Assembly (NCBI RefSeq): GCF_038502225.1 | Contig: NC_091372.1 | Location: forward strand, 11,204,642-11,268,641 | Source: Cherax quadricarinatus | Taxonomy: Eukaryota; Arthropoda; Malacostraca; Decapoda; Parastacidae | Reading direction: 5' to 3' | Length of the DNA stretch: 64,000 bases | Program-made: the position numbers and the translations under genes | The notes under the pieces: model-generated | The model's database searches: none | What the model saw: only the letters and a program-made list of their open reading frames with translations | What the model was told of the DNA's origin: nothing | Shown: piece by piece, positions 24,162 through 33,806 of the stretch | Position numbering within the stretch: position 1 is the stretch's first letter | Layout: each line of letters starts with the position of its first letter

Positions 24162-25578
24162 TATTATTTTATTATCACACTGGCCGATTCCCACCAAGGC
24201 AGGGTGGCCCGAAAAAGAAAAACTTTCACCATCATTCACTCCATCACTGTCTTGCCAGAAGGGTGCTCTACACTACAGTTTTTAAACTGCAACATTAACA
24301 CCCCTCCTTCAGAGTGCAGGCACTGTACTTCCCATCTCCAGGACTCAAGTCCGGCCTGCCGGTTTCCCTGAATCCCTTCATAAATGTTACTTTGCTCACA
24401 CTCCAACAGCACGTCAAGTATTAAAAACCATTTGTCTCCATTCACTCCTATCAAACACACTCATGCATGCCTGCTGGAAGTCCAAGCCCCTCGCACACAA
24501 AACCTCCTTTACCCCCTCCCTCCAACCTTTCCTAGGCCGACCCCTACCCCGCCTTCCTTCCACTACAGACTGATACACTCTTGAAGTTATTCTGTTTCGC
24601 TCCATTCTCTCTACATGTCCGAACCACCTCAACAACCCTTCCTCAGCCCTCTGGACAACAGTTTTGGTAATCCCGCACCTCCTCCTAACTTCCAAACTAC
24701 GAATTCTCTGCATTATATTCACACCACACATTGCCCTCAGACATGACATCTCCACTGCCTCCAGCCTTCTCCTCGCTGCAACATTCATCACCCACGCTTC
24801 ACACCCATATAAGAGCGTTGGTAAAACTATACTCTCATACATTCCCCTCTTTGCCTCCAAGGACAAAGTTCTTTGTCTCCACAGACTCCTAAGTGCACCA
24901 CTCACTCTTTTTCCCTCATCAATTCTATGATTCACCTCATCTTTCATAGACCCATCCGCTGACACGTCCACTCCCAAATATCTGAATACGTTCACCTCCT
25001 CCATACTCTCTCCCTCCAATCTGATATTCAATCTTTCATCACCTAATCTTTTTGTTATCCTCATAACCTTACTCTTTCCTGTATTCACCTTTAATTTTCT
25101 TCTTTTGCACACCCTACCAAATTCATCCACCAATCTCTGCAACTTCTCTTCAGAATCTCCCAAGAGCACAGTGTCATCAGCAAAGAGCAGCTGTGACAAC
25201 TCCCACTTTGTGTGTGATTCTTCATCTTTTAACTCCACGCCTCTTGCCAAGACCCTCGCATTTACTTCTCTTACAACCCCATCTATAAATATATTAAACA
25301 ACCACGGTGACATCACACATCCTTGTCTAAGGCCTACTTTTACTGGGAAAAAATTTCCCTCTTTCCTACATACTCTAACTTGAGCCTCACTATCCTCGTA
25401 AAAACTCTTCACTGCTTTCAGTAACCTACCTCCTACACCATACACTTGCAACATCTGCCACATTACCCCCCTATCCACCCTGTCATACGCCTTTTCCAAA
25501 TCCATAAATGCCACAAAGACCTCTTTAGCCTTATCTAAATACTGTTCACTTATATGTTTCACTGTAAACACCTGGTCC
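24160..25578 (-). mobile_element. RTE LINE copy 4, 5'-truncated, least decayed
   Basis: Reads on the - strand from RT motif A to the tail (T-rich run, then the complement of GGCCACCCTGCCTTGGTGGG). Carries the 395-codon ORF below. It meets RTE copy 5 in opposite orientation (head to head) across an AT-rich junction at 25578-25616. Confidence 0.85.
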
Positions 25579-25601
25579 ATATATATATATATTTTCAACA
25601 A
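24414..25601 (-). CDS. RTE reverse transcriptase, C-terminal 395 codons, open
   Basis: Partial RNA-directed DNA polymerase of an RTE-clade LINE. Motif A FMDLEKAYDRVDRGVMW, motif B GLRQGCVMSPWLFNIFIDG and motif C QLLFADDTVLLGDSEE are all intact. The thumb and C-terminal region follow: LYGCEAWVMNVAARRRLE, RRCGITKTVVQRAEEGLL, RGRGRPRKGWREGVKE, ending WRQMVFNT. No endonuclease or N-terminal RT motifs, because the copy is truncated at about 25578; the first few codons lie in junction sequence. Absence of stops suggests recent insertion, but it cannot be autonomous. Confidence 0.85.
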   Translation of the reverse strand: MLKIYIYMDQVFTVKHISEQYLDKAKEVFVAFMDLEKAYDRVDRGVMWQMLQVYGVGGRLLKAVKSFYEDSEAQVRVCRKEGNFFPVKVGLRQGCVMSPWLFNIFIDGVVREVNARVLARGVELKDEESHTKWELSQLLFADDTVLLGDSEEKLQRLVDEFGRVCKRRKLKVNTGKSKVMRITKRLGDERLNIRLEGESMEEVNVFRYLGVDVSADGSMKDEVNHRIDEGKRVSGALRSLWRQRTLSLEAKRGMYESIVLPTLLYGCEAWVMNVAARRRLEAVEMSCLRAMCGVNIMQRIRSLEVRRRCGITKTVVQRAEEGLLRWFGHVERMERNRITSRVYQSVVEGRRGRGRPRKGWREGVKEVLCARGLDFQQACMSVFDRSEWRQMVFNT

Positions 25602-25615
25602 GTCGGTCGTCTCAG

Positions 25616-26865
25616 GTTAGGGTGTGTAGAAGAGAGGGAGACTACTTCCCATTAAAAGTAGGTCTTAGACAGGGATGTGTAATGTCACCATGGTTGTTTA
25701 ATATATTTATTGATGGGGTTGTAAAAGAAGTAAATGCTAGGGTGTTTGGGAGAGGGGTGGGATTAAATTATGGGGAATCAATTACAAAATGGGAATTAAC
25801 ACAGTTACTTTTTGCTGATGATACTGTGCTTATGGGAGTGTGTGTAAAGGTAGAAAGTTGAAAGTGAACATAGAAAAGAGTAAGGTGATGAGGGTATCAA
25901 ATGATTTAGATCAAGAAAAATTGGATATCAGATTGGGAAGGAGTAGTATGGAAGAAGTGAATGTTTTCAGATACTTGGGAGTTGATGTGTCGGCGGATGG
26001 ATTTATGAAGGATGAGATTAATCATAGAATTGATGAGGGAAAAAAGGCGAGTGGTGCGTTGAGGTACGTATATGTGGAGTCAAAAAATGTTATCTGTGGA
26101 GGCAAAGAAGGGAATGTATGAAAGTATAGTAGTACCAACACTCTTATATGGGTGTGAAGCTTGGGTTGTGAATGCAGCAGCGAGGAGACGGTTGGAGGCA
26201 GTGGAGATGTCCTGTCTAAGGGCAATGTGTGGTGTAAATATTATGCAGAAAATTTGGAGTGTGGAAATTAGAAGGTGTGGAGTTAATAAAAGTATTAGTG
26301 AGAGGGCTGAAGAGGGGTTGTTGAGGTGGTTTGGTCATTTAGAGAGAGTGGATCAAAGTAGAATGACATGGAGAGCATTTAAATCGGTAGGAGAAGGAAG
26401 ACAGGGTAGGGGTCGTCCTCGAAAAGGTTGGAAGGAAGGGGTAAGGGAGGTTTTATGGGCGAGGGGCTTGGACTTCCAGCAGGCGTGCATGAGTGTGTTC
26501 GATAGAAGTGAATGGAGACGAATGGTATTTGGGACCTGACGATCTGTTGGAGTGTGAGCAGGGTAATATTTAGTGAAGGGATTCAGGGAAACCGGTTATT
26601 TTTATATAGCCGGACTTGAGTCCTGGAAATGGGAAGTACAATGCCTGCACTCTAAAGAAGGGGTTTTGGGATATTAGCAGTTTGGAGGGATATGTTGTGT
26701 ATCTTTATACGTATATGCTTCTAAACTGTTGTATTCTGAGCACCTCTGCAAAAACAGTGATTATGTGTGAGTGTGGTGAAAGTGTTGAATGATGATGAAA
26801 ATATTTTCTTTTTGGGCCACCCTGCCTCGGTGGGAGACGGCTGACTTGTTGAAAAAAAAAGAAAA
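25616..26865 (+). mobile_element. RTE LINE copy 5, 5'-truncated, + orientation
   Basis: Begins inside RT (VCRREGDYFPLKVGLRQGC) and runs through three shifted frames (25622-25861, 25840-26121, 26072-26539) to the 3' UTR and tail (GGCCACCCTGCCTCGGTGGG, then an A-rich run interrupted by G at 26861). It belongs to the subfamily of the 6.2-kb and 46.9-kb copies, with a stop at GGTATTTGGGACCTGA. Confidence 0.85.
25622..26539 (+). pseudogene. RTE reverse transcriptase, three-frame remnant
   Basis: Frame 1 has GLRQGCVMSPWLFNIFIDG and QLLFADDTVLMG. A deletion then removes the codons for about 20 residues (SKEKMQRLVDEFG in copy 1). Frame 2 holds KLKVNIEKSKVMRVSNDL and YLGVDVSADGFMKDE. Frame 3 holds LYGCEAWVVNAAARRRLE to the terminal SEWRRMVFGT. 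Confidence 0.8.
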
Positions 26866-26875
26866 AAAAAACTGT

Positions 26876-27535
26876 TTCCTTAACCTATTGAACCATGAAC
26901 AATCATAAAACACGTGAAAACCTCGTAAAATATTGTACTAGTGCCAGCCCTTTGGTATGAAAGGTGAGAAAGACTACAGAATTCAGCAGAGTACCAAAGT
27001 GGAGGAGGAGGAGAGAGGGGAGAATGTGCTTTCTTCAGTGATTCTACGATATGTACGATACTAAAGCAGCACGAGTCGATAAAGGCTTTAGTGCAGCATC
27101 AACAGTGTAGCAAGTAAGTTAAGCGATTAATCGATAGAAAAAGAACAACACAAACCTAACTCCTCCACTGTTGTTGGAGGTATGTAGGGCTACTGAGAAC
27201 ACCGCAGCCTCTGCTGGCCTTCACCACCACTATGTACGGCTTATGCTCTCGGTGGCCCTTATAAACCCAACAACACCACCACTCATTATTAATAGTTGTT
27301 ATTACTGTTATTAATATTGTTTATGTCATATTTGATCAATTGTTAGATAAATAAGCCGTAGAGTTGATATTAGTGTCATATTGAAGGACTATTTTGTCCT
27401 GTCTCCGAACAAACTCTGCTTCCGCCACAATTCCTAACATACGTAATGACATATTTTAAGTATAATTGGGCGGCTGGGCATTCGCGAATGTTCGAAGCCC
27501 ACAAAGTGGAACTCGCGAATGTGGAGGGAGACCTG
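26876..27535. mobile_element. Right part of the split Tigger-like MITE
   Basis: Ends GAATGTGGAGGGAGACCTG at 27535 followed by TA, the inverse of 20369. GGCATTCGCGAATGTTCGAA near 27478 parallels the subterminal CGTGAATGTTGAAAAATTGCGAATG on the left. No transposase is recognisable in between. Confidence 0.6.
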
Positions 27536-28494
27536 TACAACCTTTATAGTGTTTTCCAATACATTATTATTATTCAGTAACCTTGATGTCAGTGGAAAGC
27601 TGTTGATCCAAAGAATTTGAGCTACTGTCTTGCTTACCTCTTATGCCCCAGGTTACTATAGTCTAGTCTGTTGTGCGTTACATGCAGTACTAATCGAGCA
27701 GTGAAGAACTTTTTTTTTAACATGCTTTGCAATGTAAGTAAATCCTCGAGGGTTTACTGCATGTGAAGCGCTAAACTCGTATGGGTCATTCACCACAAGG
27801 CATGGTGGAGGGGCGATCTTGTGCATTAGCGTGAGACAGATGCACTTCATAGTTCCTGAACATTTGTTTTCTGGAAGTAGAGTGCTGCCTACTTTCACAC
27901 AGGTTTTTGATAGAAAGACAAAGGTGCAGAGGTAATGTTTGTTAACGATGTGTAGAGTTTTATCAAATTGTAATGTTCTTCCCTGAGCAAAACATTGCCT
28001 ATAACAAGGATTTGGGTCAATATTGAGTTCAGTTCCTTTAGCTGATTTATTGTGTAAGTTTTCTAATATTGAGTGGGTTATGCATTGGAGCTAGTTATGC
28101 TTTGTGCAAATGTGAAAAAAAGTTTTGGCAACTAAACAACTAACCTAGACTTTAAAGAGATAATACTGAAGAACATTTACTGTAGACCAAGTGTTTTCTC
28201 AACCATACTTGTTGGCAAAACCTGCCATCACCTTACTGGTTGATCAGGCATTGACCCACCACGAGGCCTGATCATGGTCTGGGCCGCGGGGCCATTAATC
28301 CCCAGAATACCCTCCAGGTATACCATTAAATCCCAACTTCTCTGGCTTCCTTTAGTTTGTAGCCTTCTTGTGTTGCTGTTACATACCTTATTTCATTTTC
28401 TTTTTTAGTGTCCTTTTAAAAAAATGTAGTGGGTTAGGTGTTCATCTGGTATTATGGATCTACTTACATGACTCTCAACTTGTGACTATTTGTC
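27536..28494. other. Mostly unassigned intergenic sequence
   Basis: 27725-27800 is an S1 SINE fragment in reverse orientation (GCGCTAAACTCGTATGGGTC). 28215-28322 is a decayed CR1/L2 tail (GGTTGATCAGGCATTGACC, CACGAGGCCTGATCATGG, CCCTCCAGGTATACC). No exon seen. Confidence 0.4.
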
Positions 28495-28640
28495 TTCCCA
28501 TCTCTTACTTTTTCTTCAAGGAGAATACCTTAATGCCAGTGAAGTAAAATGGCACTACCTTGTCTTTCCCAAGCCCAATTACCTCCAATTCCCCAGGTGT
28601 ATGACCTCTAACAGGCTTAGTGCTTCATAAATACATTATG
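28495..28640 (+). mobile_element. S1 SINE copy, diverged
   Basis: TTCAAGGAGAATACCTTAAT..CCAGTGAAG and the end GTGTATGACCTCTAACAGGC..TTAGTGCTTCATAAAT follow the S1 layout. Confidence 0.5.
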
Positions 28641-28861
28641 TATTAAGCTGTTAACAGTTCTCTCTACTGAACAATAACAAGGCTTCAGGTTCAGCATTCT
28701 GCCACTGATTTTGAAATTTTTACTGCCCTGGTTGTATGGCCCCCTTGGGTTTAGTGTTCCCTTGAGGGAAGAGATTAATAGCCATCTATATCTCAGAGCT
28801 TGTAATCATTCCATTTCCAGCTATGCTTGTTTTACCCATCTCTGAAAATACTATCTTTAAT

Positions 28862-29022
28862 GCAGTTGATCCCCTCGAGAGAAACGTCCCTTGATACTGG
28901 GAAAGGGCTCTTGATCCAGGGAATTGGACTTGGTCCTCCCTTCTCCTGGATTGAGATTGCCTCATGTCCTATAGTTGCTGTATGACCCTTATGCTCTTAG
29001 TGCTTTCCCACAAATATAATGA
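28862..29022 (+). mobile_element. S1 SINE copy
   Basis: CGAGAGAAACGTCCCTTGAT, GGGCTCTTGATCCAGGGAAT and the end TGTATGACCCTTATGCTCTT..AGTGCTTTCCCACAAATATAATGATG. Confidence 0.65.
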
Positions 29023-29034
29023 TGCACTTGTGTA

Positions 29035-29225
29035 TGGAGATGGGAAGTACAGTGCCTGCACTCTGAAGGAGGGGTGTTAATGTTGCAGTTTAAAAACTGT
29101 AGTGTAAAGCACCCTTCTGGCAAGACAGTGATGGAGTGAATGATGGTGAAAGTTTTTCTTTTTCGGGCCACCCTGCCTTGGTGGGAATCGGCCAGTGTGA
29201 TAATAAAAAAAAAAATAAATAAATA
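29035..29225 (+). mobile_element. RTE LINE 3' tail, + orientation
   Basis: GATGGGAAGTACAGTGCCTG, TTAATGTTGCAGTTTAAAAA, GGGCCACCCTGCCTTGGTGG and CAGTGTGATAATAAAAAAAA: the inverse of the tails at 7.85 and 24.2 kb. Confidence 0.8.
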
Positions 29226-29247
29226 AAACTTGTGTATGGTTTATATA

Positions 29248-29927
29248 CAGTAGACCGTTGTTAAACACTGTTTTGTTTGGCACATTTTGGTTATAGCACT
29301 ACTGAAGAATTGCAGCATATTTTGTACAATACTTTGTAAAATTAACTTAACACGGTTCAGTTTGCGGGAGGGGAAAAAATTTGGAGCATTGCCCACTGGA
29401 TACACACTGCTTGGCTGTGGGTTAAACCATAGAGACAACGGGGGAGACCTACCACCACCCTTGTCCCAGCCTTTGGTTCATACGTGTGTAGGACCATCCT
29501 CTGCTAGGTAAATATGAGTTTGTGTGATGACTGACTAATTTACTGACTTAACTGACTTATGCACACTCCAGTACAACCATCGACTTCAGTACCAGAACCT
29601 CTACCATCTACCTCAGCCCAGTAGGGCCACAGCATAATTCTCCACAAACACCAGCACCCACAATTTAAGGTAAGAAATACTATTATTTCTGTTGCATTTG
29701 TAATCTTAAGCAGTAAAAAAACATAATACATCACGACAGTAAGCTACAATTACATATTCTCTTATTTTTGTAAGATCTGTTGGTCTAAAAAAAAGTTGTT
29801 TGGCTTTTTGGGAGCTCCCAGGAATGTAACCCAATTTTTTCCGTAAGTTCTTCAGTTTGTCTAACATGGTTTTAACTACCATGGCATTTTCAGGAACACA
29901 ACCACCATGTTAAACAACGGTCTACTG
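29248..29927. mobile_element. 680-bp Tigger-like MITE, TA-flanked
   Basis: CAGTAGACCGTTGTTAAACA at the left and its inverse TGTTAAACAACGGTCTACTG at 29908-29927, with TA on each side. The terminal repeats match over 20 bp, so it is young. No transposase frame inside. Confidence 0.85.
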
Positions 29928-30024
29928 TATTGTAATACAATAATTAATTGGAAGGCTGTAGAGTATAATATTGCACTATATTTCTTTTTTTTTCAAACTC
30001 CAAGTAGTTTTTCTTTTTCCAACA

Positions 30025-30185
30025 AACCAGCTGTATCCCACCAAGGCAGGGCGACTCAAAAAGAAAAACCAATTTTTTTTCTTTTTAAATTTAGTAATGT
30101 ATACAGGGCTAGTAGTCCCTTGCTCCTGGCATGGCTTATAGAGGCAGAATTCTGTTCTGCTTCCCCATAGAGGTAGAAGCAAACA
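30025..30185 (-). mobile_element. LINE-tailed SINE (S3), reverse orientation
   Basis: Read on the - strand: ATGGGGAAGCAGAACAGAAT, AGGAGCAAGGGACTAGTAGC-type words, TAAATTTAAAAAG, then the tail CGCCCTGCCTTGGTGGGATA. It follows the 3' half of 38686-39150. Confidence 0.65.
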
Positions 30186-30202
30186 ATCGCAGATGGGCGA
30201 TC

Positions 30203-30522
30203 TTAACTATGCAGGACAAGCTACATTGGGGGGGGGATCTTTAGCTCAAGTACTTTCACTCTTCTCAGTGCATCATCAGGAGCTGTGCAATGTTGCAAGG
30301 GAGCAATCAAAGCAGGGAGAGAGGTCTCAGAGTAGCATAAGTGTCACCGTCCATGGTTACCCTTTAAGGGTAACCATGGACAGTGACACCTACGCTATTC
30401 TGAGACCTCTCTCCCTGCTTTGGGTGCTCCTTTGCAACATTGCACAGCTCCTGATGATGCACTGAGAAATGTGAAAGTACTTGAGCTAAAGATTTCCACC
30501 CCCAGTGGTTTGTCCTGTAGAG
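30203..30522. repeat. 320-bp near-perfect inverted repeat (fold-back)
   Basis: Arms of about 155 bp meet at TTACCCTTTAAGGGTAA (30357-30373). Pairs include GGAGCTGTGCAATGTTGCAA with its inverse near 30433-30452, and GGGAGAGAGGTCTCAGA with TCTGAGACCTCTCTCCC. Outer ends: GGACAAGCTACATTGGGG against CCCCAGTGGTTTGTCC. Confidence 0.85.
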
Positions 30523-30544
30523 AGGTAGAAATATACCATGTGAG

Positions 30545-30672
30545 AGAGACTCCTCATTGGCCCTGATGCCAGAGAGGCTCTTGATCCAAGGAATTGGACC
30601 TGATCGCCTTTCATTCCCCGAGGTTCTGTATGACCACTGCGGGTTTAGTGGTTTGCCCATGAATGTAATAAT
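30545..30672 (+). mobile_element. S1 SINE copy
   Basis: AGGCTCTTGATCCAAGGAAT, TTCCCCGAGGTTCTGTATGA and GGGTTTAGTGGTTTGCCCAT with an AT-rich end. Confidence 0.65.
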
Positions 30673-30815
30673 TTAGGTATTTAAGAAGCACTAAACCTGT
30701 AGGGGTCAGTGCCTGGATGAATGGGGGGGAGGGGGCACACTGATTATATCCAAGAAAGGGAAGGATAGGTTTAATTCCTTGCATGAAGAGCCTCTCACTG
30801 CCATCAAAGAAATTT
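30673..30815 (-). mobile_element. S1 SINE copy, opposite orientation
   Basis: AAGAAGCACTAAACCTGTAG and CACTGCCATCAAAGAAATTT are inverse S1 words. It lies tail to tail with the copy at 30545. Confidence 0.6.
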
Positions 30816-31183
30816 CCTGGAGAAGAATATATCAGCATAGATCTTGAGAAATGAAGAGGAAACATTTTTCAAGCTACACTTCACAAAATCTTTTCATTTA
30901 TTAAATTGTGCCTAAAATGTTTAGTTGACTGTGTCTGAATACTTATGTATATCTTACATGTAGAATACGCTAAACACTATTTTTTGGTCAGTCAGTGAGA
31001 CATACAACAGTTTGGTATTATTGCGAAATAAAGGCAACTAAATACTGGAGACAAATAGTGAAGAGGTAGATATGAGGTGGTCAGTCCCTCAGCCTTGGTG
31101 TTCAGCTCCAAAGCTTCAGTTACATATCTACATCTCTGTTGTCGCCTCAGCATGAGAACATCTTGTCAATGCAGACACCAAAT
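30816..31183. other. Unassigned
   Basis: Non-coding. GAGGTGGTCAGTCCCTCAGCC at about 31076 is a word shared with the centres of the fold-back elements at 42.97 and 54.1 kb. Confidence 0.35.
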
Positions 31184-31490
31184 TGCAAAACAACCACTGT
31201 GAAAAAAATAGTGAAATTCCAAGCACTTTCGTGATTTCTTACATTATCAAGGACCTGTAACACTACTAGAACAGCAAAACGTTATATAACGCTGAGATAT
31301 CACATGGTCACATCTGACATTACACCCATCCCATTACGAGACGGGCATAATGTCGAAAGTGACTGAGGTGAAATCTCAGCCTTATATAGCTTTCTGCTGA
31401 GCTATTGTTATTAAAGTTCCTTGATAATGTAAGAAATCACGAAAGCACTTGGAATTTCGTTATTTTTTCACAATGGATGTTTTGCATATT
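31184..31490. repeat. Fold-back element, about 305 bp
   Basis: The left arm AAATTCCAAGCACTTTCGTG/ATTTCTTACATTATCAAGGA pairs with the inverse at 31416-31460. The centre contains CAAAACGTTATATAACG and GAAATCTCAGCC. Arms extend about 75 bp with an unpaired middle. Confidence 0.75.
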
Positions 31491-31759
31491 GTGGTATCAC
31501 CTGTTTACTATGATCTTACTGCAAAGATATCAAACTGTTGCACGTTTTGCTCATCTACCTTTTGGTATTATATATACCATTAATATGCTATTTTGTACTG
31601 TTAAAATATGTGCTTTCTGTTTAATTTTACATTTTTATAAAGTGCCTTACAAGATGTATTGCCCAGTAGTAAGAGTGAGCTCAAAATTGTAAATTTGAAA
31701 CATCTTAAATCACTATGCAGGTAAAAAAAATTATTACAGTAGTTTTAAAATAAAAATTA
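31491..31759. other. Unassigned
   Basis: AT-rich, with a chance 95-codon frame across 31405-31692. Nothing recognised. Confidence 0.35.
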
Positions 31760-32064
31760 CAACCTCTCCTCACTTAGCAACATACACTCGTTTACAGACG
31801 GGTTCTGTGATCAGTATTCATACCTAAATAATGTATATTAGAGCCGATTTCCTCTATTCTGTTTATTTCAATATACAGTACACTACTGTATAAATATTTA
31901 AAAATATACCAGAAATGTTATAAATGGTGCAAAGGTGACATTAAAACATCAAAGATGGTTGACACAAACCCACCACCATTATAGTATGCTCCTCACTTAG
32001 CTACAAATTCGTTTAACAATGTGGTCTTTGGAACAGAATTCCGTCGTTAAGTGAGGATAGGCTG
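31760..32064. mobile_element. 305-bp Tigger-like MITE
   Basis: CAACCTCTCCTCACTTAGCA after TA, and the inverse GTTAAGTGAGGATAGGCTG before TA at 32065. The interior has CAGAATTCCGTCGTTAAGTG. Confidence 0.7.
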
Positions 32065-32430
32065 TATTTTTTTTGCATATTGTTTTAAGGCCCTTCAATA
32101 AAAACCTCTAAGTAATGGTCCCCCACTTAAAGGATTTCAGAAATTATGGACAAATGTTGGAATCATTGAACAAAATGGAAAAAAAATGTCCATAATTCCA
32201 GATTGTGTCTACAGTGATAATGACATCTTCTGATTCATTAGACCGAGTCTGACGATTCTAGCATTTGTATGGGCCTGAGTGCCTACGTCCAGGATCTATC
32301 TGTTTTCATTGTTCCTGGAGCCATAGGCCGCCTGCACCAATTAACTGTCTTCTCTCGCGCACGCACACTTATTTGATATCCAATTTTCTGCCTAGATTTA
32401 ATGTTTTGTGTGACTTAAGTGCAATTAACA

Positions 32431-32705
32431 ATGACTTCTGAACTAGGAGGTGGCATCCAAGAGGAAATGTGTGGTTCAGTAGAAACTTGAACTCATAAAC
32501 GTTGAGTCTGGCAGCTCAGTGTCACAGGTATGTGAGGAATATGGTGTTAAGAAACAGTGCCTTGAGGTTCAGGGAAGCAAGAACAAGCTTACAGATGATG
32601 TTCTTAAGTTCAGTGTAGATGCTAGCCAGAAAGGTTCAACAGGTGGTCCTATAAAGGTAAAAAGTTTGAAGCAGTAGTGCCTAAATGGTATGCACATTAT
32701 TATAA
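32431..32705 (+). pseudogene. Decayed Tigger/Jerky-type transposase, N-terminal piece
   Basis: With a few stops and shifts the translation gives ESGSSVSQVCEEYGVKKQ, then NKLTDDVLKFSVDA. This is the Psq/CENP-B-type helix-turn-helix start of Tigger transposases (Tc1/mariner superfamily). No start, no DDE domain and several stops: a relic. Confidence 0.65.
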
Positions 32706-32844
32706 TAAAAAACTAGTGCTTATCTCACAACAGTGGTATGTTCAACAATGTTTTGTTGCTGTTAATGATTACGCATCTCTCCACTTTGAAAAGATAAGTA
32801 GAATTACTGTAAATTACATACTTTAAAATTACTGTACTGTACAC

Positions 32845-32935
32845 TATTCTGCAGTGCTGTATGATCCTTTTGGGTTTAGCACTTATCATTATAATTATTA
32901 TAATCATAACTAAATGCTAAACCCACAAGGTGTGT
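32845..32935. mobile_element. Two S1 SINE ends, tail to tail
   Basis: GCTGTATGATCCTTTTGGGT..TTAGCACTTATCATTATAAT is directly followed by ATAACTAAATGCTAAACCCA, the inverse end. The two could pair as a short hairpin. Confidence 0.5.
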
Positions 32936-32969
32936 TGTGTGTTATATATTTTATCATATATATTATTAG

Positions 32970-33265
32970 ATAGTGAATGGAGACAAATGATTTTTGGGAC
33001 CTGACGAACTGTTGGACTGTGAGCAGGGTAATATTTTGTGAAGGGAAACCGGTTTGCCAGACTCGAGTCCTGGAGGTGGGAAGCACAATGTCTGCACTTT
33101 AAAGGAGTAGTTTGGGATACTGGCCATTTGGAGTGACATCTAAAGTGTTGTATCTGGGAACCTCTACAAAGACAGCGATTATGTGTGAACGATGGTGAAA
33201 GTGTTTCTTTTATGGGTCAGCATGCCTCGGTGGGAGATGGCCGAAGTGTCGAAAAGAAAAAATAT
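32970..33265 (+). mobile_element. RTE LINE 3' end
   Basis: Starts with the terminal RT codons (TAGTGAATGGAGACAAATGA), then CAGGGTAATATTTTGTGAAG and the tail AGCATGCCTCGGTGGGAGAT..GTGTCGAAAAGAAAAAAT. Confidence 0.75.
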
Positions 33266-33806
33266 ACGTAGTGCATACATACACAGTGTTTTACCAGCAT
33301 AGCAACGCTGTATGACCCTTACGGGTTAAGCACTCGGTTATGATTGTAATTTACCTGCATAAGTAATGTTAAGAGTTCATTCTTGCTTCTGGTGAGACTG
33401 CTTATATTTGTTGTTGTTCTGCCTTAGCAGGTGTAATAATGTGTGTTTTGTTTATTCCAATTTTTGTGTATATTTAAGTATTTTCTCCAAAAATTAATTT
33501 GTAAGAAAAGTTTTTGTGGCAAGTACAAATTCACTATTATATATAGTTTGAAAAAATACTTAAAGAATATATATTCAGAGAAAATTTATAAATTCTTTAT
33601 ATATTCTCTTATGCTTTTATATAAAATTTTAATACACTATTATACATTCACAGTAGTCTTGATTCCATTAAATCCTGATGGGAAGTTTTTAACCAGTAGG
33701 AGTCATGGAGTGCCTGGGAAATAGGAGCTAACCATGTTCAAGCCAAAGAAAGAAAATACAAATCACAGAACAGGTGCAAGTTCAACCTGTGGCAGGCAAG
33801 TCTTAA
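33266..33806. other. Unassigned AT-rich sequence
   Basis: 33290-33350 holds an S1 SINE end (CGCTGTATGACCCTTACGGG). The remainder is AT-rich, with chance frames only. Confidence 0.4.

Noticed and set aside
28862..30815. S1 repeats as tRNA genes
   Set aside because: No cloverleaf or convincing A and B boxes. They are retroposed SINE-like copies with simple tails.
31405..31692. 95-codon ORF with hydrophobic stretches
   Set aside because: Starts in a fold-back arm, AT-rich and unlike any family I know.
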